From contig NZ_JABFNS010000054.1 in assembly GCF_013116825.1 (NCBI RefSeq), positions 1 through 53,362 on the forward strand: a stretch of DNA of 53,362 nucleotides, read 5' to 3'. The position numbers were made by a program, and so were the translations under genes. Below are positions 35,039 through 43,783 of this stretch, in pieces (the stretch's first letter is position 1; the number at the start of each line of letters is the position of its first letter). This stretch comes from Myxococcus xanthus (GTDB lineage Bacteria > Myxococcota > Myxococcia > Myxococcales > Myxococcaceae). The notes beneath the pieces were generated by a model, which was given only the letters and a program-made list of their open reading frames with translations, ran no database searches and was not told the origin of the DNA.

Positions 35039-37938
35039 TGTCGATGTCGTCTCGCTGTCTCCGTGCCCTCGTCCTCGTCCTGCCTCTGCTGGTCGTCGCT
35101 TGTGATGGCGATTCAGACGGAGGACCTGTCCCCAGCGACAACGCGCCCGTCGTGCGGGAGGTCCAGCCTTCGGGCGGCCCGGTCGCGGGCCACACCCTCA
35201 TCAACGTCTACGGCACCGGCTTCAAGGAAGGCGCGAAGCTCTACTTCGGCCAGCAGGAGGCCCTGCGGGTGGTGGTGGTCAACACCTACCGCATCTACGG
35301 CTACACCCCCACCGCCATCTCCGGCGTGGTGGACGTGCGCGTGGTGAACCCGGACAGCGCTCACGGCACCCTGGTGGGCGGCTTCACGTTCGAAGGCGCG
35401 CCGGTGGCGAACATCGAACAGGCCGAAGTGCTCAACGGCAACGTGGACGCGGTCAGCAACGGCCAGCCAGTGGGCACCACCGTGCGCGGCGCCGTCACCG
35501 TGACCGGCATCACCCGTGGCACCGGCCAGGGCGGCGGCACCCGCGCGCAGGTGGGCTTCGCCCTGGCGGACGCGGAGCTGCTCAACCCGGACAGCTACAC
35601 CTGGGAAGAGGCCATCTATGAGGGTGACTCGGGCAGCCGCGAGGCGGACATCTACCAGGGCACCGTGCTGCTCCAGCCGACCATCGGCGGTGAGCGCCGT
35701 GAGTGGGTCGTCACCATGCGCTTCTCCATCGACAACGGCGCCACGTGGGTGATGGCGGACGGCGATGGCAGCGCCAACGGCGTGTCGGAGGACATGCTGC
35801 GGCGGGTGTTCATCTCCCGGCCGCGCGTGGACTACTGCAAGCTGGGCCCCGACAACAACCCCGGGCCGGTCAACGTCTTCTACCGGCCGGGCGACATCAC
35901 GCGCGTGAAGGTGGCCGGTCAGGTGTACGCGGCAGGCATCACCCAGGGCGGTGGCGCGGGCTCGGGTCTGGTTGCGCAGCTTGGCTACGGTCCGGCGGAC
36001 TCGGACCCGCGCAGCGACAGCGGCTGGACGTGGGTGAACGCCACGTACAAGACGGACCACGGCAACAACGACGAGTGGGAGGCAGACCTGCCCAACCCGG
36101 GCACCGTGGGCACCTGGCGCATCGCCTACCGCTTCAGCATTAGCGAGAACGTGTGGCGCTTCTGCGACGCGGACGGCGTCAACGACAGCGACGAGGGCAA
36201 CCTGACCTTCAGCCTGTCCAAGCTGGGCACGCTCACCGTGGGTGACGAGGCGCCAAAGCCGGCGGTGGAGTGGTGCAAGATTGGCCTCGACCAGACAGCG
36301 CCAGAGGTCATCAACTACACGACGACGCAGACGTCGGGCCTGAAGACGGTGTACGCCCAGGTCAACCTGCCGGGCGTGACGGACCGCGAAGGCGCAGGGC
36401 CAGGCCTGGCGGGCCAGCTCGGCTGGGGTCCCGTGGGTGAGGACCCACGCACCTCGCCGCTATGGAACTGGTCGGCCCAGCTGACCTTCGACCAGGACAA
36501 CTTCGAGGTGAATGACCAGTGGAAGGGCACGCTGCCCAACCCGGCCCTCAACGGCGAGTACCGCTACGCGATGCGCTTCAACCACGACGGTGGCCCCATC
36601 CGTGTGTGCGACGGCAACGGCGTAAACGACAGCGATCAGAACTTCGAGCTGGACCAGCTCGGCACGCTCAACGTGACGGGCCAGCCCGTCATCCCGCGCG
36701 TCATCGGTTACTGCAAACTGGGGCCGGATGGGAACAACTCGCCGCAGTCGCTGGCGTACACCACCGGGGACGCGGCCAGCCACGTCATCATCGCGTACGT
36801 CAACGTGGCGGGCCTCACCAACACCACCACGGGCGAAGTCGCGGACATCGTGGGCCAACTCGGCTGGGGACCCGCCGGTGAGGATGCGGCCACGTCCGAC
36901 GAGTGGGACTGGACCACGACGGCCCAGTTCAAGGGCGACTTCTGGGCCAACGACGAGTACGAGGCCACGCTGCCCAACCCGGGCGTGGTCGGCAGCTACC
37001 GGTTCGCCTACCGCTTCCAGGTGAACGGCGGCGCGTTCATGTACTGCGACGCGGATGGCAACAGCAGCGGCCCGGACGGATTCAACGCGGACTTGACGGG
37101 CAGCCTGGCGGTGAGCGAGGCCCCGGGCCCCGAGCCGACGGACAGCTACTGCCGCCTGCAGAACGTGAGCGGAGCGACGGTGGGCAGCGGCGACATCGTC
37201 ACCGTGGTGGGCCGGGTGCACATCCCGGGCGTCACCGCGGGCGAGGGCCCGGGCGCCAACGTCCAGGTGCAGGTGGGCGTGGGCGCCGCGGACGCCAACG
37301 CGTCCACCCAGGCGGACGCGTTCACATGGAAGGCCGCGGAGTACACCGGCGAGGCCGACGGCGAGGCGGACACGGATGAGTTCTCCACCACCGTGACGCC
37401 GGCCTACACCGGCGACCGCGCCGTCAGCCTGCGCTACACCACGGACGGCACCACGTGGACGTACTGCGACAAGGACGGCAGCAACGTGGGTGGGTACGCG
37501 CTGGGCCAGCAACACGCCCTCACGGTGGGCAACCACAGGGGGATTGACTACTGCAAGCTCCAGCACCCATTCGAAATCGCGGTGGACGCCATTGGCGGTG
37601 CTCGGACCGTCTACGGTCGGCTGTACCACGGAGGCGTCACCCCCGGAGGTGGCCAAGGCGTTGGCGTCGTCGCGGAGCTCGGCTACGGCCCCGCTAGCAG
37701 CGACCCGGGTATCTCGGGCTGGACATGGGTGGCTGCCAGCTACAACGGCGACTCGGGCGACGATGACGAATACGCCGCGAACCTGCCAGAGGGCGTGCCT
37801 GTCGGGATGTCCTACACGTACCGCTACTCCCATAACGGCGGTCCGCACTGCTTCGGCGATTGGCAACCCGGCGGCGGCGAACCAGGCGGCTCAGCCAACG
37901 GCGTGTCGCCGAACACTCTCGGCACGGTCATCCCGTAG
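35038..37938 (+). CDS. modular lipoprotein: TIG domain plus six beta-sandwich modules, putative glucan-binding
   Basis: This 966-residue lipoprotein (leader ending VVAC, Cys22) has an IPT/TIG domain (about 37-119) and then six related modules of about 130-140 residues starting near 122, 265, 411, 557, 703 and 837. Modules 2-6 open with YCKLG-like sequence (WCKIG, YCRLQ), then GVT/GIT, a QLGYGP/QLGWGP motif, a W-x-W pair, NDEW/NDEY and YRFS, and most close with CDADG, suggesting a disulfide per module; module 1 lacks the first Cys and the last module ends CFGDW. From memory, similar modules accompany bacterial amylases and pullulanases, which supports starch binding. It shares one base with malG, so it is cotranscribed with the importer. 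Function is inferred. Confidence 0.82.
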   Translation: MSMSSRCLRALVLVLPLLVVACDGDSDGGPVPSDNAPVVREVQPSGGPVAGHTLINVYGTGFKEGAKLYFGQQEALRVVVVNTYRIYGYTPTAISGVVDVRVVNPDSAHGTLVGGFTFEGAPVANIEQAEVLNGNVDAVSNGQPVGTTVRGAVTVTGITRGTGQGGGTRAQVGFALADAELLNPDSYTWEEAIYEGDSGSREADIYQGTVLLQPTIGGERREWVVTMRFSIDNGATWVMADGDGSANGVSEDMLRRVFISRPRVDYCKLGPDNNPGPVNVFYRPGDITRVKVAGQVYAAGITQGGGAGSGLVAQLGYGPADSDPRSDSGWTWVNATYKTDHGNNDEWEADLPNPGTVGTWRIAYRFSISENVWRFCDADGVNDSDEGNLTFSLSKLGTLTVGDEAPKPAVEWCKIGLDQTAPEVINYTTTQTSGLKTVYAQVNLPGVTDREGAGPGLAGQLGWGPVGEDPRTSPLWNWSAQLTFDQDNFEVNDQWKGTLPNPALNGEYRYAMRFNHDGGPIRVCDGNGVNDSDQNFELDQLGTLNVTGQPVIPRVIGYCKLGPDGNNSPQSLAYTTGDAASHVIIAYVNVAGLTNTTTGEVADIVGQLGWGPAGEDAATSDEWDWTTTAQFKGDFWANDEYEATLPNPGVVGSYRFAYRFQVNGGAFMYCDADGNSSGPDGFNADLTGSLAVSEAPGPEPTDSYCRLQNVSGATVGSGDIVTVVGRVHIPGVTAGEGPGANVQVQVGVGAADANASTQADAFTWKAAEYTGEADGEADTDEFSTTVTPAYTGDRAVSLRYTTDGTTWTYCDKDGSNVGGYALGQQHALTVGNHRGIDYCKLQHPFEIAVDAIGGARTVYGRLYHGGVTPGGGQGVGVVAELGYGPASSDPGISGWTWVAASYNGDSGDDDEYAANLPEGVPVGMSYTYRYSHNGGPHCFGDWQPGGGEPGGSANGVSPNTLGTVIP

Positions 37939-37956
37939 CCACATGGCCAGCCCACT

Positions 37957-37990
37957 GGCCGCCCGGATGCCCACCAGGCCCCGGGCGGCC
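37957..37990 (+). terminator. hairpin ending the malK operon
   Basis: GGCCGCCCGG (37957-37966) and CCGGGCGGCC (37981-37990) form a perfect 10-bp stem with a 14-base loop, 18 bases after the modular lipoprotein stop. The following bases are TTGCGG, not a U-tract. It separates the operon from the tRNA promoter. Confidence 0.55.
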
Positions 37991-38023
37991 TTGCGGAATG
38001 ATCGGACCTGCTGAAGCGTATGC

Positions 38024-38052
38024 TTGACAGTGTCGGATGAGGCCGATAAAAG
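38024..38052 (+). promoter_or_regulatory. tRNA operon promoter
   Basis: A consensus -35 TTGACA (38024-38029), a 17-base spacer and -10 TAAAAG (38047-38052) lie 33 bases before the first tRNA. The match to sigma-70 consensus is the best in the window, as expected for stable RNA. Confidence 0.7.
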
Positions 38053-38084
38053 CCCGCCTCACCGAAGCGCGGCGGACGCCTGAC

Positions 38085-38156
38085 GGGCGGATAGCTCAGC
38101 GGTAGAGCGGCGCCCTTACAAGGCGATGGTCACAGGTTCAATCCCTGTTCCGCCCA
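38085..38156 (+). tRNA. tRNA-Val (anticodon TAC)
   Basis: The 72 bases fold into a full cloverleaf: acceptor GGGCGGA/TCCGCCC, D stem GCTC/GAGC, anticodon loop CTTACAA (TAC, valine), T stem ACAGG/CCTGT with loop TTCAATC and discriminator A. The outer anticodon pair (27-43) is a G-A mismatch. CCA is not encoded. Confidence 0.93.
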
Positions 38157-38171
38157 CTGTTGTACCGATGT

Positions 38172-38248
<77 letters not shown>

Positions 38249-38253
38249 CAAAG

Positions 38254-38293
38254 AAGGGCCCGGAACCGAGAGGTTCCGGGCCCTTCGCCTTTT
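38254..38293 (+). terminator. intrinsic terminator after tRNA-Asp copy 1
   Basis: AAGGGCCCGGAACC (38254-38267) pairs perfectly over 14 bp with GGTTCCGGGCCCTT (38272-38285) around a GAGA loop, followed by CGCCTTTT. This is a strong rho-independent terminator. Confidence 0.88.
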
Positions 38294-38337
38294 AGTGAGA
38301 GGCTCGGTTTTTGGCCCTGCCCCTCGCAGTCCCATCT

Positions 38338-38414
<77 letters not shown>

Positions 38415-38419
38415 CAAAG

Positions 38420-38458
38420 AAGGGCCCGGAACCGAGAGGTTCCGGGCCTTTCGCTTTT
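38420..38458 (+). terminator. intrinsic terminator after tRNA-Asp copy 2
   Basis: Same hairpin as after copy 1 (5' arm 38420-38433, loop GAGA, 3' arm from 38438), but the 3' arm reads GGGCCTTT with one C lost; TCGCTTTTC follows. Still a good terminator. Confidence 0.85.
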
Positions 38459-38605
38459 CTGGCTGCCCTCGCATGCGCCCTCTGCGTGCCCCACCAGCGT
38501 CGGTGGCCAAAGCGGCGTGGAGGCGGATGATGGGCCGGAACCCGGTGAGCGCCGCGACACTGGCCCGTGGCTCCCCTTGGTGCGCCAGCTGTGGGGTCCG
38601 AACTG

Positions 38606-38880
38606 GACGACGGCGGGTTCAATCGGTCGTCGCAACACTCCAAGAAGGAGATGTCGCGATGGGCGCAAGAGGACGTCGGCGGCGCGTACGACAACGCGAT
38701 GCGCGAGAGATTCTTCGCCAAGCTCGATTGCGAACTGCTCGCACGCCGCCGCTTCACGTCGCACGCAGAGGCGCGGATGGCCGTCTTCCGCTTCATCGAG
38801 GGCTGGCACAATCCGCTCCGGCGCCACGCCGCGCTCGACTACGAGTCACCCGCTGGTCACGAGAAGAAGCACCGCGCTGC
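38606..38880 (+). pseudogene. IS3-family transposase (OrfB) remnant
   Basis: About 90 codons match the C-terminal end of an IS3-type integrase-core transposase: GGAYDNAMRERFFAKLDCEL (with the catalytic Glu), RRRFTSHAEARMAVFRFIEGW and HNPLRRHAALDYESP. The N-terminal part with the first two catalytic Asp residues is absent and the frame before it is not transposase-like, so this is a dead fragment. It lies about 190 bases beyond the second tRNA-Asp, consistent with repeated insertion next to tRNA genes. No inverted repeats or target duplication are visible. Confidence 0.8.
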
Positions 38881-39580
38881 CGTTTCGAGGGCGAAAGCGC
38901 GGAACGCGCTGCGGAACCGGGACAACTTCAGTCCGAGCAGGCGCCATCAACGCAGATTCCAGACAGGCCCCCCCTTCAACCCATCCTGCGTGCCCGGTGT
39001 TCACGCCACCGCGCGAGGTCCCAGGCGAGCGCGAATGCCTCAAGAGCGCGGCAAGGCACGGTGACATCGGATGGCCACATCAGAGCGAAACGGAAATGGA
39101 TGCGATTTCGCGCATCGCGCGGCGCCCCGGAAGGACTCACGGACCGCTCCCGCGGAGGAGACGCTCCCCTCCCCTCTCCTTCGCAAACACCGCTACCTGG
39201 CGCTCGGCGCCGGACAACGGCAACCGGTACGCCCGCGAGGACACGACGCGCAGTTGCCGCTCCGCTGCGCGCGCCGCCGCCTTGATGAACGCGACCATCT
39301 TCCCCACCATGTCCGCCAACGTGACGCCCAGCGACTGGCACCCAGTCACCCGTGAAGGCGCGCGCGAGTGCCGTGCCTACTCGTAGCGCGGGTCGTCGGA
39401 CACGCTGCGCGTGGACTGCCGCACGACAATGCAGCCGGCGGCGCCGCAGTCCTGATGTCGGTTACCACCCCCGGCGGCAGCCGTTCGGGTTCCCGGCCAC
39501 TCCGGGCCCCATGTCGCATCTCACATGCATCCCGTTTTGGATACGCTAGGAACTCTGGCCGACTCACCAGGAATCATTGG
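38881..39580. other. gene-poor stretch between IS remnant and SDR gene
   Basis: I see no supported complete gene here. On the minus strand two short protein-like pieces occur: about 70 codons at 39137-39349 (TLADMVGKMVAFIKAAARAA) and, just upstream and in another frame, a short VVRQSTRSVSDDPRYE tail. They may be remnants of one or two decayed genes of unknown family. The last 60 bases hold the ribosome site of the SDR gene (CCAGGA). Confidence 0.4.
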
Positions 39581-40714
39581 ATGACCACCACCCGTCGTGA
39601 CCTGTTCAAGTTCGGTGCGCTCGCCGCTGCCTCCGCCGCCCTGCCGGGTTGGGCAAAGCCGTCCAAGCCCATCAAACGCGCGGCGAAACCGCTGAACATC
39701 CTGATCCTCGGCGGCACCGGTTTCACCGGACCGTTCCAGGTCAACTACGCACTGGCGCGCGGGCACAAGGTGACGCTGTTCAACCGCGGCAAGCGCCCAT
39801 CACCGGAATGGCCGAGCGCGGTCGAGCAGCTGTTCGGAGACCGCAATACCGGCGACCTCAAGTCGCTGCAAGGTCGCAAGTGGGATGTGTGCATCGACAA
39901 CCCCACCAGCCTGCCGTTCTGGGTGCGCGATGCCGGCAAGGTGCTCAAGGGCAACGTCGGGCATTACCTCTTCGTCTCGACGATTTCCGTCTATGCCGAC
40001 GGCAGCAAGCAGGGCATCACCGAGGACGCGCCGCTGGCGGTGTATGCGGGCAAGGACGCGATGGCCGAAACGCAGGACTCACTGAGAGCGGACATCGAGC
40101 ACCTGTACGGCCCGCTCAAGGCGTTGAGTGAGGCCGAAGCGCGCAAGCAGTTCGGCAAGCGCGTCACCATCGTCCGGCCTGGCTACATCGTCGGCCCACG
40201 CGACGAAACCGATCGCTTCACTTACTGGCCGCACCGCGTGGCGCAGGGCGGCGAGATGCTCGTGCCCGGCGATGGCTCCGACCCGATGCAGATCATCGAC
40301 GGCCGCGACCTGGGCGAGTGGATGATCCGCCTTGCTGAAGCGGGCACGCTTGGCACGTTCAACGCTGTCGGCCCGGCGAAACCGCTGAGCACCACGGCCA
40401 TGCTGAAAGGCTGCGAGCGGGTCACCGGCAAGAAGCCGACGTACACGAATGTGTCGCCGGAATTCCTTGAGGAGAAGAAGGTCGAGCTGCCGATCTGGGT
40501 GTCATCAAAGAGCGGGCCCTATGCGGGCTACGGAGCGGTCAGCAATGCCCGGGCGATGGCGGCCGGGCTCACCTACCGCCCCTTCGACACCACGGTGACC
40601 GATCTGCTTGCATGGTTCCGCAGCCAGCCGGCCGAGCGCCAGGCAACGCTGCGTGCCGGCATCACGCGGGAGCAGGAAGCGGCGCTGCTGAAGGAGTGGC
40701 ACGCCAAGCGCTGA
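39581..40714 (+). CDS. Tat-exported NAD-dependent epimerase/dehydratase (extended SDR)
   Basis: This 377-residue protein starts with a twin-arginine signal (TTRRDLFKFGALAAAS, then AALPGWA), so it is folded with cofactor before export to the periplasm. The mature part has the NAD-binding LILGGTGFTG, a short-chain-dehydrogenase fold with FVSTISVYAD, and IVRPGYIVGPRD. SDR proteins with a Tat signal are uncommon and their substrate is unknown; a sugar or isoprenoid-type substrate is a guess. It stands alone between mobile remnants, and its G+C and codon choice look slightly lower than the core genes, suggesting transfer. The ATG follows AGGA. Confidence 0.86.
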   Translation: MTTTRRDLFKFGALAAASAALPGWAKPSKPIKRAAKPLNILILGGTGFTGPFQVNYALARGHKVTLFNRGKRPSPEWPSAVEQLFGDRNTGDLKSLQGRKWDVCIDNPTSLPFWVRDAGKVLKGNVGHYLFVSTISVYADGSKQGITEDAPLAVYAGKDAMAETQDSLRADIEHLYGPLKALSEAEARKQFGKRVTIVRPGYIVGPRDETDRFTYWPHRVAQGGEMLVPGDGSDPMQIIDGRDLGEWMIRLAEAGTLGTFNAVGPAKPLSTTAMLKGCERVTGKKPTYTNVSPEFLEEKKVELPIWVSSKSGPYAGYGAVSNARAMAAGLTYRPFDTTVTDLLAWFRSQPAERQATLRAGITREQEAALLKEWHAKR

Positions 40715-41394
40715 AGCACGGGGTGGTGGCGCATTCCAGCCCGAGCCACATGGACTGCGTCCCCAGGTTGTCTCCATCCCCGATGTCGAACGCTCCCCAT
40801 GCACCTATGTCGAGCGGCTGCGCATCCGTGCCGGACGTGCCCCCCGGCTGTTCGGAAGGAAGGCCTCGGTCAACCTCGATGAAAAGGAGCGCCTGCCCGT
40901 CCTACTCCAGGACCTGCACGCTCGCACTCCATTCACCGGGGGAATGCGGCTGGGTGATGGATACATCCACGGCTTCGAGCTTCCCGAGCCCATACGGGAG
41001 GTGAGAAGGCACACCGCGCACACCGCCATCTGCTGGCACGAGGTCCACGAGCTGCGCTTCCAGAAAGGTTGCCTGACGGGAACTGGCCGTGGAGACGAAC
41101 GTGCCTGGAACCCCGGCCTGGAGCGAAGACCTCCAGCGCCGGCTCAGGTGTCTCTTCCACCTCGACTACGGTGGGCTGATGCAGCCTCGTGTCCTCCGGT
41201 CAGCAAGGCCCCGTCACGGACGCTCGGACGCTCTGCTCACCGCGCGGGCCTGGCCCCGCGCAATGCGCCTACCTTCGAAGTGGATGATGTGTCGGCGGAG
41301 GCTCCTCTGCGACGAGTCATTCTGACTCCAAGGAGGGTTGAGCTCACCCCACACGGTCAGGTAGACGGCAGATCCCCTTTGATTCGGAGGAACC
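40715..41394 (+). pseudogene. gene-poor stretch with possible decayed coding sequence
   Basis: No complete gene with a ribosome site is visible. One plus-strand frame reads coherently for about 120 codons between roughly 40735 and 41100, with YVERLRIR, FGRKASVNLDEKERLPVLL and GDGYIHGFELPEP, then turns to low-complexity shadow-like sequence. I do not recognise the family. It may be the remains of an unknown gene that lost its start and end, or chance in GC-rich DNA. Confidence 0.25.
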
Positions 41395-41661
41395 TTGTTC
41401 AAGTCGATGATCCTGGCGGTTGCGGTGTTGGGACTGACGGCATGTGGCAGCGATGACTCGGAGCAGAGCGCCGAGTGCAAGAAGTACCTGGCCTGCATCA
41501 AGGCCACGACCCCCGAGATTCAGGCCACCGCCGAAGTGACCTACGGCGCCGACGGTTCCTGCTGGAACTCCGACGAGACGGCCAGGGTCTGCACTGCCGC
41601 GTGCACCGACGGCCTGACGCAGCTCCGGGGCCACCACCCCGACGAGTCCGCCTGCAAGTAG
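41395..41661 (+). CDS. small cysteine-rich lipoprotein
   Basis: This 88-residue protein has a typical lipoprotein leader, MFKSMILAVAVLGLTAC (Cys17), followed by an acidic stretch and a small domain with five further cysteines (ECKKYLAC, GSCWN, VCTAAC, ACK), likely disulfide-bonded. The start is a TTG preceded by GGAGGAA at good spacing; an internal ATG four codons on would spoil the leader only slightly. Small Cys-rich lipoproteins of this kind are frequent in myxobacteria, function unknown. An IS91-like remnant follows about 55 bases after the stop. Confidence 0.72.
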   Translation: MFKSMILAVAVLGLTACGSDDSEQSAECKKYLACIKATTPEIQATAEVTYGADGSCWNSDETARVCTAACTDGLTQLRGHHPDESACK

Positions 41662-41716
41662 GACGGAGCCCTGTAAGGGCACACTGGCCGCGCACACGTT
41701 GCGCGGCCAGGTGCAG

Positions 41717-42004
41717 GACAACACCCGCGGCCTGGGCTGGCCCTCGTGCCGGGGCCCACCTCGCACATGCCGTCGGCAAGCCCAGGTGTTCCAGAATTGC
41801 CCGCCCCCACCGGGGGCCCCCTTCACGTACGCCAAGCCCCTTGAGCCTGTCTCCAGACCTCACACAGGCGTACACGTCGAAGTCGAACATCCTCCTGAGC
41901 AACTCTGCGTAAGTCCACTGGCGGTGTCCTCTCCTTCAGCCGCTCATTCCTGGCCGCTGCCTCATGCCCCGCGCTCGCCTCCTGCGCACCTGCTTGAGGG
42001 AGCG
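41717..42004 (-). mobile_element. IS91-like transposase 3' remnant, copy A
   Basis: On the minus strand this segment encodes a degraded end of an IS91-type (Y2) transposase: LLRRMFDFDVYACVRSGDRLKG, where the usual C-x-x-C-G-G zinc motif has decayed, followed by AILEHLGLPTACARWAPARGP. It is highly similar to copies B, C and D. The edge at 42004 (plus-strand TGCTTGAGGGAGCG) is exactly shared with copy C at 48386, so it is a discrete unit end. Beyond it the sequence is unrelated. Confidence 0.65.
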
Positions 42005-42089
42005 CATCTCCACCACTACCGACGCCGCCATGTCGCTGAAGATGCTCTCCGAGCGCATGGCCGAGGTGGTGCGCTCCTACCGCGCCTGA
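42000..42089 (+). pseudogene. C-terminal scrap, possibly of a chemoreceptor-like protein
   Basis: Thirty codons ending in TGA read ERISTTTDAAMSLKMLSERM then AEVVRSYRA. The form resembles the extreme C-terminus of methyl-accepting chemotaxis proteins (S-L-x-x-x-A-x-R-L-A-E-V-V). The frame is broken exactly at the edge of IS91-like copy A, as if the element replaced the rest. The length is too short for certainty. Confidence 0.35.
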
Positions 42090-42149
42090 GCCACACGTCG
42101 GTCCGGACCAGCGAGAAGCCCGCTGGCGATTCGCGTCGCGGAGGCTCCG

Positions 42150-43463
42150 TCACGGCGCGAGTTGCTCGACGGAGGGCGCGTGTGAAATGCGGATGGCGGG
42201 GTTGTCCACGACATCGTCGTTCTTCACGCGGGTGCCCACGATGACCTGATACGGCGGTTCGTCCATGACGGGAGCGCGGCCGTAGACGATGAAGTAGCGT
42301 CCGTTCGCATACGCGACGTTCCCGAAGAGGAGTTGCCGGTTCGCAGGGCCCTTGGAGATGGCGAAGCCGTTGCGATCACGGACGTCCCCATTCCGTTTCA
42401 CCCGTGCAGCGCGAACACGGGCGGTGTCCGCCGTCAGGGCGCTCCAGGAGACGAGCACCTCGTCACCCTCGGAGGCAACCTTGGGCGAGCGCTCCGTCGT
42501 GCTCGCGGTGGAGATGCGGATGCCCGAAGGGTCCAGGACGTTCGCAGACCCGCGCTGCAAGCGGGTGCCGTAGATGTCTGCCGAGCCTGAGCGTGAGTCG
42601 CTCCACGCAACGAAGAAGCCATACTTCGTCGCTGTCACGGACTGGTAGTTCTGATTGCCCGGCGCGGCGGAGATGATGAAGCCATTTGGGTCGAGCACCG
42701 AACCATTGGCGCGGACCCTGGCGGCAAAAATGTCATAGCTGCCATATCGCGTATCCGTCCATCCGACGAGGTACTGATCTTCTGACCATGCCACGGAGAT
42801 GCCAGAGGAGAACTCAGTGCTCTGGGAGCGGGAGATGACCACTTCCTGGACATCCAGGCCTGGTTTTCCCGTGTCGAAGGTGACTCCACGAACCTCACGG
42901 GACACCGTGAGTCCAGAAGCAATCCAAGCCACCAGGCACTTGCGTTTGTGGCAGGCAATGCCGGGGGAGCCCACGGCAATGTAGTCGGTGGGTGTGAAGA
43001 GGGTGATAGGGTCTCCGGCGAGCGTGCCATCCCGGTTGACTCGGGTAAGGAAGACGGATCTCTCCCCGGTCCAGATGACCAGGAACTGCCGTCCATCGAA
43101 TGCGGTGGCGTGATAGTAGGCGTCCGGGCGGAGGTTGGGGTTGAGGTCGATGGCGTCGGGGTCCAGCAGCCGGCCGTTCACCGACACGCGCGCGGCAACA
43201 AGCTTGCCTGCACGACTCCAGTCCGACCAAGCGACGAAGAACTGATTCCCGTCCTCGGCCACCTGGGCGTTGTTCGCGAAGGTCGGTATCGACCAGTTCG
43301 GGAGAGGCCCTTGCCCCCCATTACCGTGAAGCCCGAGCTCGACCTCCCCCTGCGCGCTCCGGTCTTCTAAAGCGGATTCCGGTTCACCGCCACACGAGAC
43401 GGCCAGGAACGCTCCGAGCAGCACTCCTCTCCATGTCCGCAGGCTCATTGTCTTCCATTGCAT
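42150..43463 (-). CDS. beta-propeller-like secreted lipoprotein
   Basis: This 437-residue protein has a lipoprotein leader ending AVSC (Cys24) and a body of repeated blades: FFVAWSDWSRAGKLVAARVS, FFVAWSDSRSGSADIYGTRL, YLVGWTDTRYGSYDIFAARV, each followed by DPxGxxIS. Such FVAW-D-R repeats with D-I-Y-G-T/A-R endings are common in large myxobacterial surface proteins and fold as a propeller. Binding or matrix roles are plausible; no catalytic motif is seen. The ATG follows a GGGGGAG site. It is the only gene in a 1.7-kb stretch between mobile remnants. Confident as a gene; function unknown. Confidence 0.85.
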   Translation of the reverse strand: MQWKTMSLRTWRGVLLGAFLAVSCGGEPESALEDRSAQGEVELGLHGNGGQGPLPNWSIPTFANNAQVAEDGNQFFVAWSDWSRAGKLVAARVSVNGRLLDPDAIDLNPNLRPDAYYHATAFDGRQFLVIWTGERSVFLTRVNRDGTLAGDPITLFTPTDYIAVGSPGIACHKRKCLVAWIASGLTVSREVRGVTFDTGKPGLDVQEVVISRSQSTEFSSGISVAWSEDQYLVGWTDTRYGSYDIFAARVRANGSVLDPNGFIISAAPGNQNYQSVTATKYGFFVAWSDSRSGSADIYGTRLQRGSANVLDPSGIRISTASTTERSPKVASEGDEVLVSWSALTADTARVRAARVKRNGDVRDRNGFAISKGPANRQLLFGNVAYANGRYFIVYGRAPVMDEPPYQVIVGTRVKNDDVVDNPAIRISHAPSVEQLAP

Positions 43464-43783
43464 GCTTCGCTCCCCCTCAATCGCAATGCGGCGACAGGTT
43501 CCATGGCTCGGGACTGACGGGCAACACCATGTGGGCCATGACGAACGCGAGTGGACATCTGCGACAGACGTCAACGTTCTTGCGTTACACCTTGAACGAA
43601 TGAGAGGGACTCACGCCGCATGGGCAGCCGCGAGCCATGGCCATGGCTCGCCCATGTCGCCATGGATCATCCGACACAGCCTTCGCACCAAAGAACAGCA
43701 ACAACGAACTGACAACATCAAAAACAATTACACCCACACAGAAACCGCCATTGCCCCCCCCCTGTTATGAAGACTCGAACTGA
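43464..43783. other. intergenic, AT-richer patch
   Basis: No gene is supported here. The stretch holds the ribosome site and promoter of the propeller lipoprotein (minus strand) and, from about 43690 to 43760, an A-rich run very unlike its surroundings (AAAAACAATTACACCCACAC), perhaps a promoter zone or recently acquired DNA. A run of nine C precedes TGTTATGAAG. Confidence 0.35.

Noticed and set aside
35038..37938. Modular lipoprotein as an adhesin of the RTX or Ig-like type
   Set aside because: The repeats lack GGxGxD nonapeptides; their W-x-W/NDE pattern and operon context fit glucan binding better.
38567..39064. A functional transposase
   Set aside because: Only the C-terminal end of an IS3 OrfB is present and no terminal inverted repeats are seen.
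40944..41456. A 170-codon plus-strand frame as a complete gene
   Set aside because: Only its first part reads like protein; it starts inside a longer open stretch, has no ribosome site and runs over the start of the small lipoprotein.
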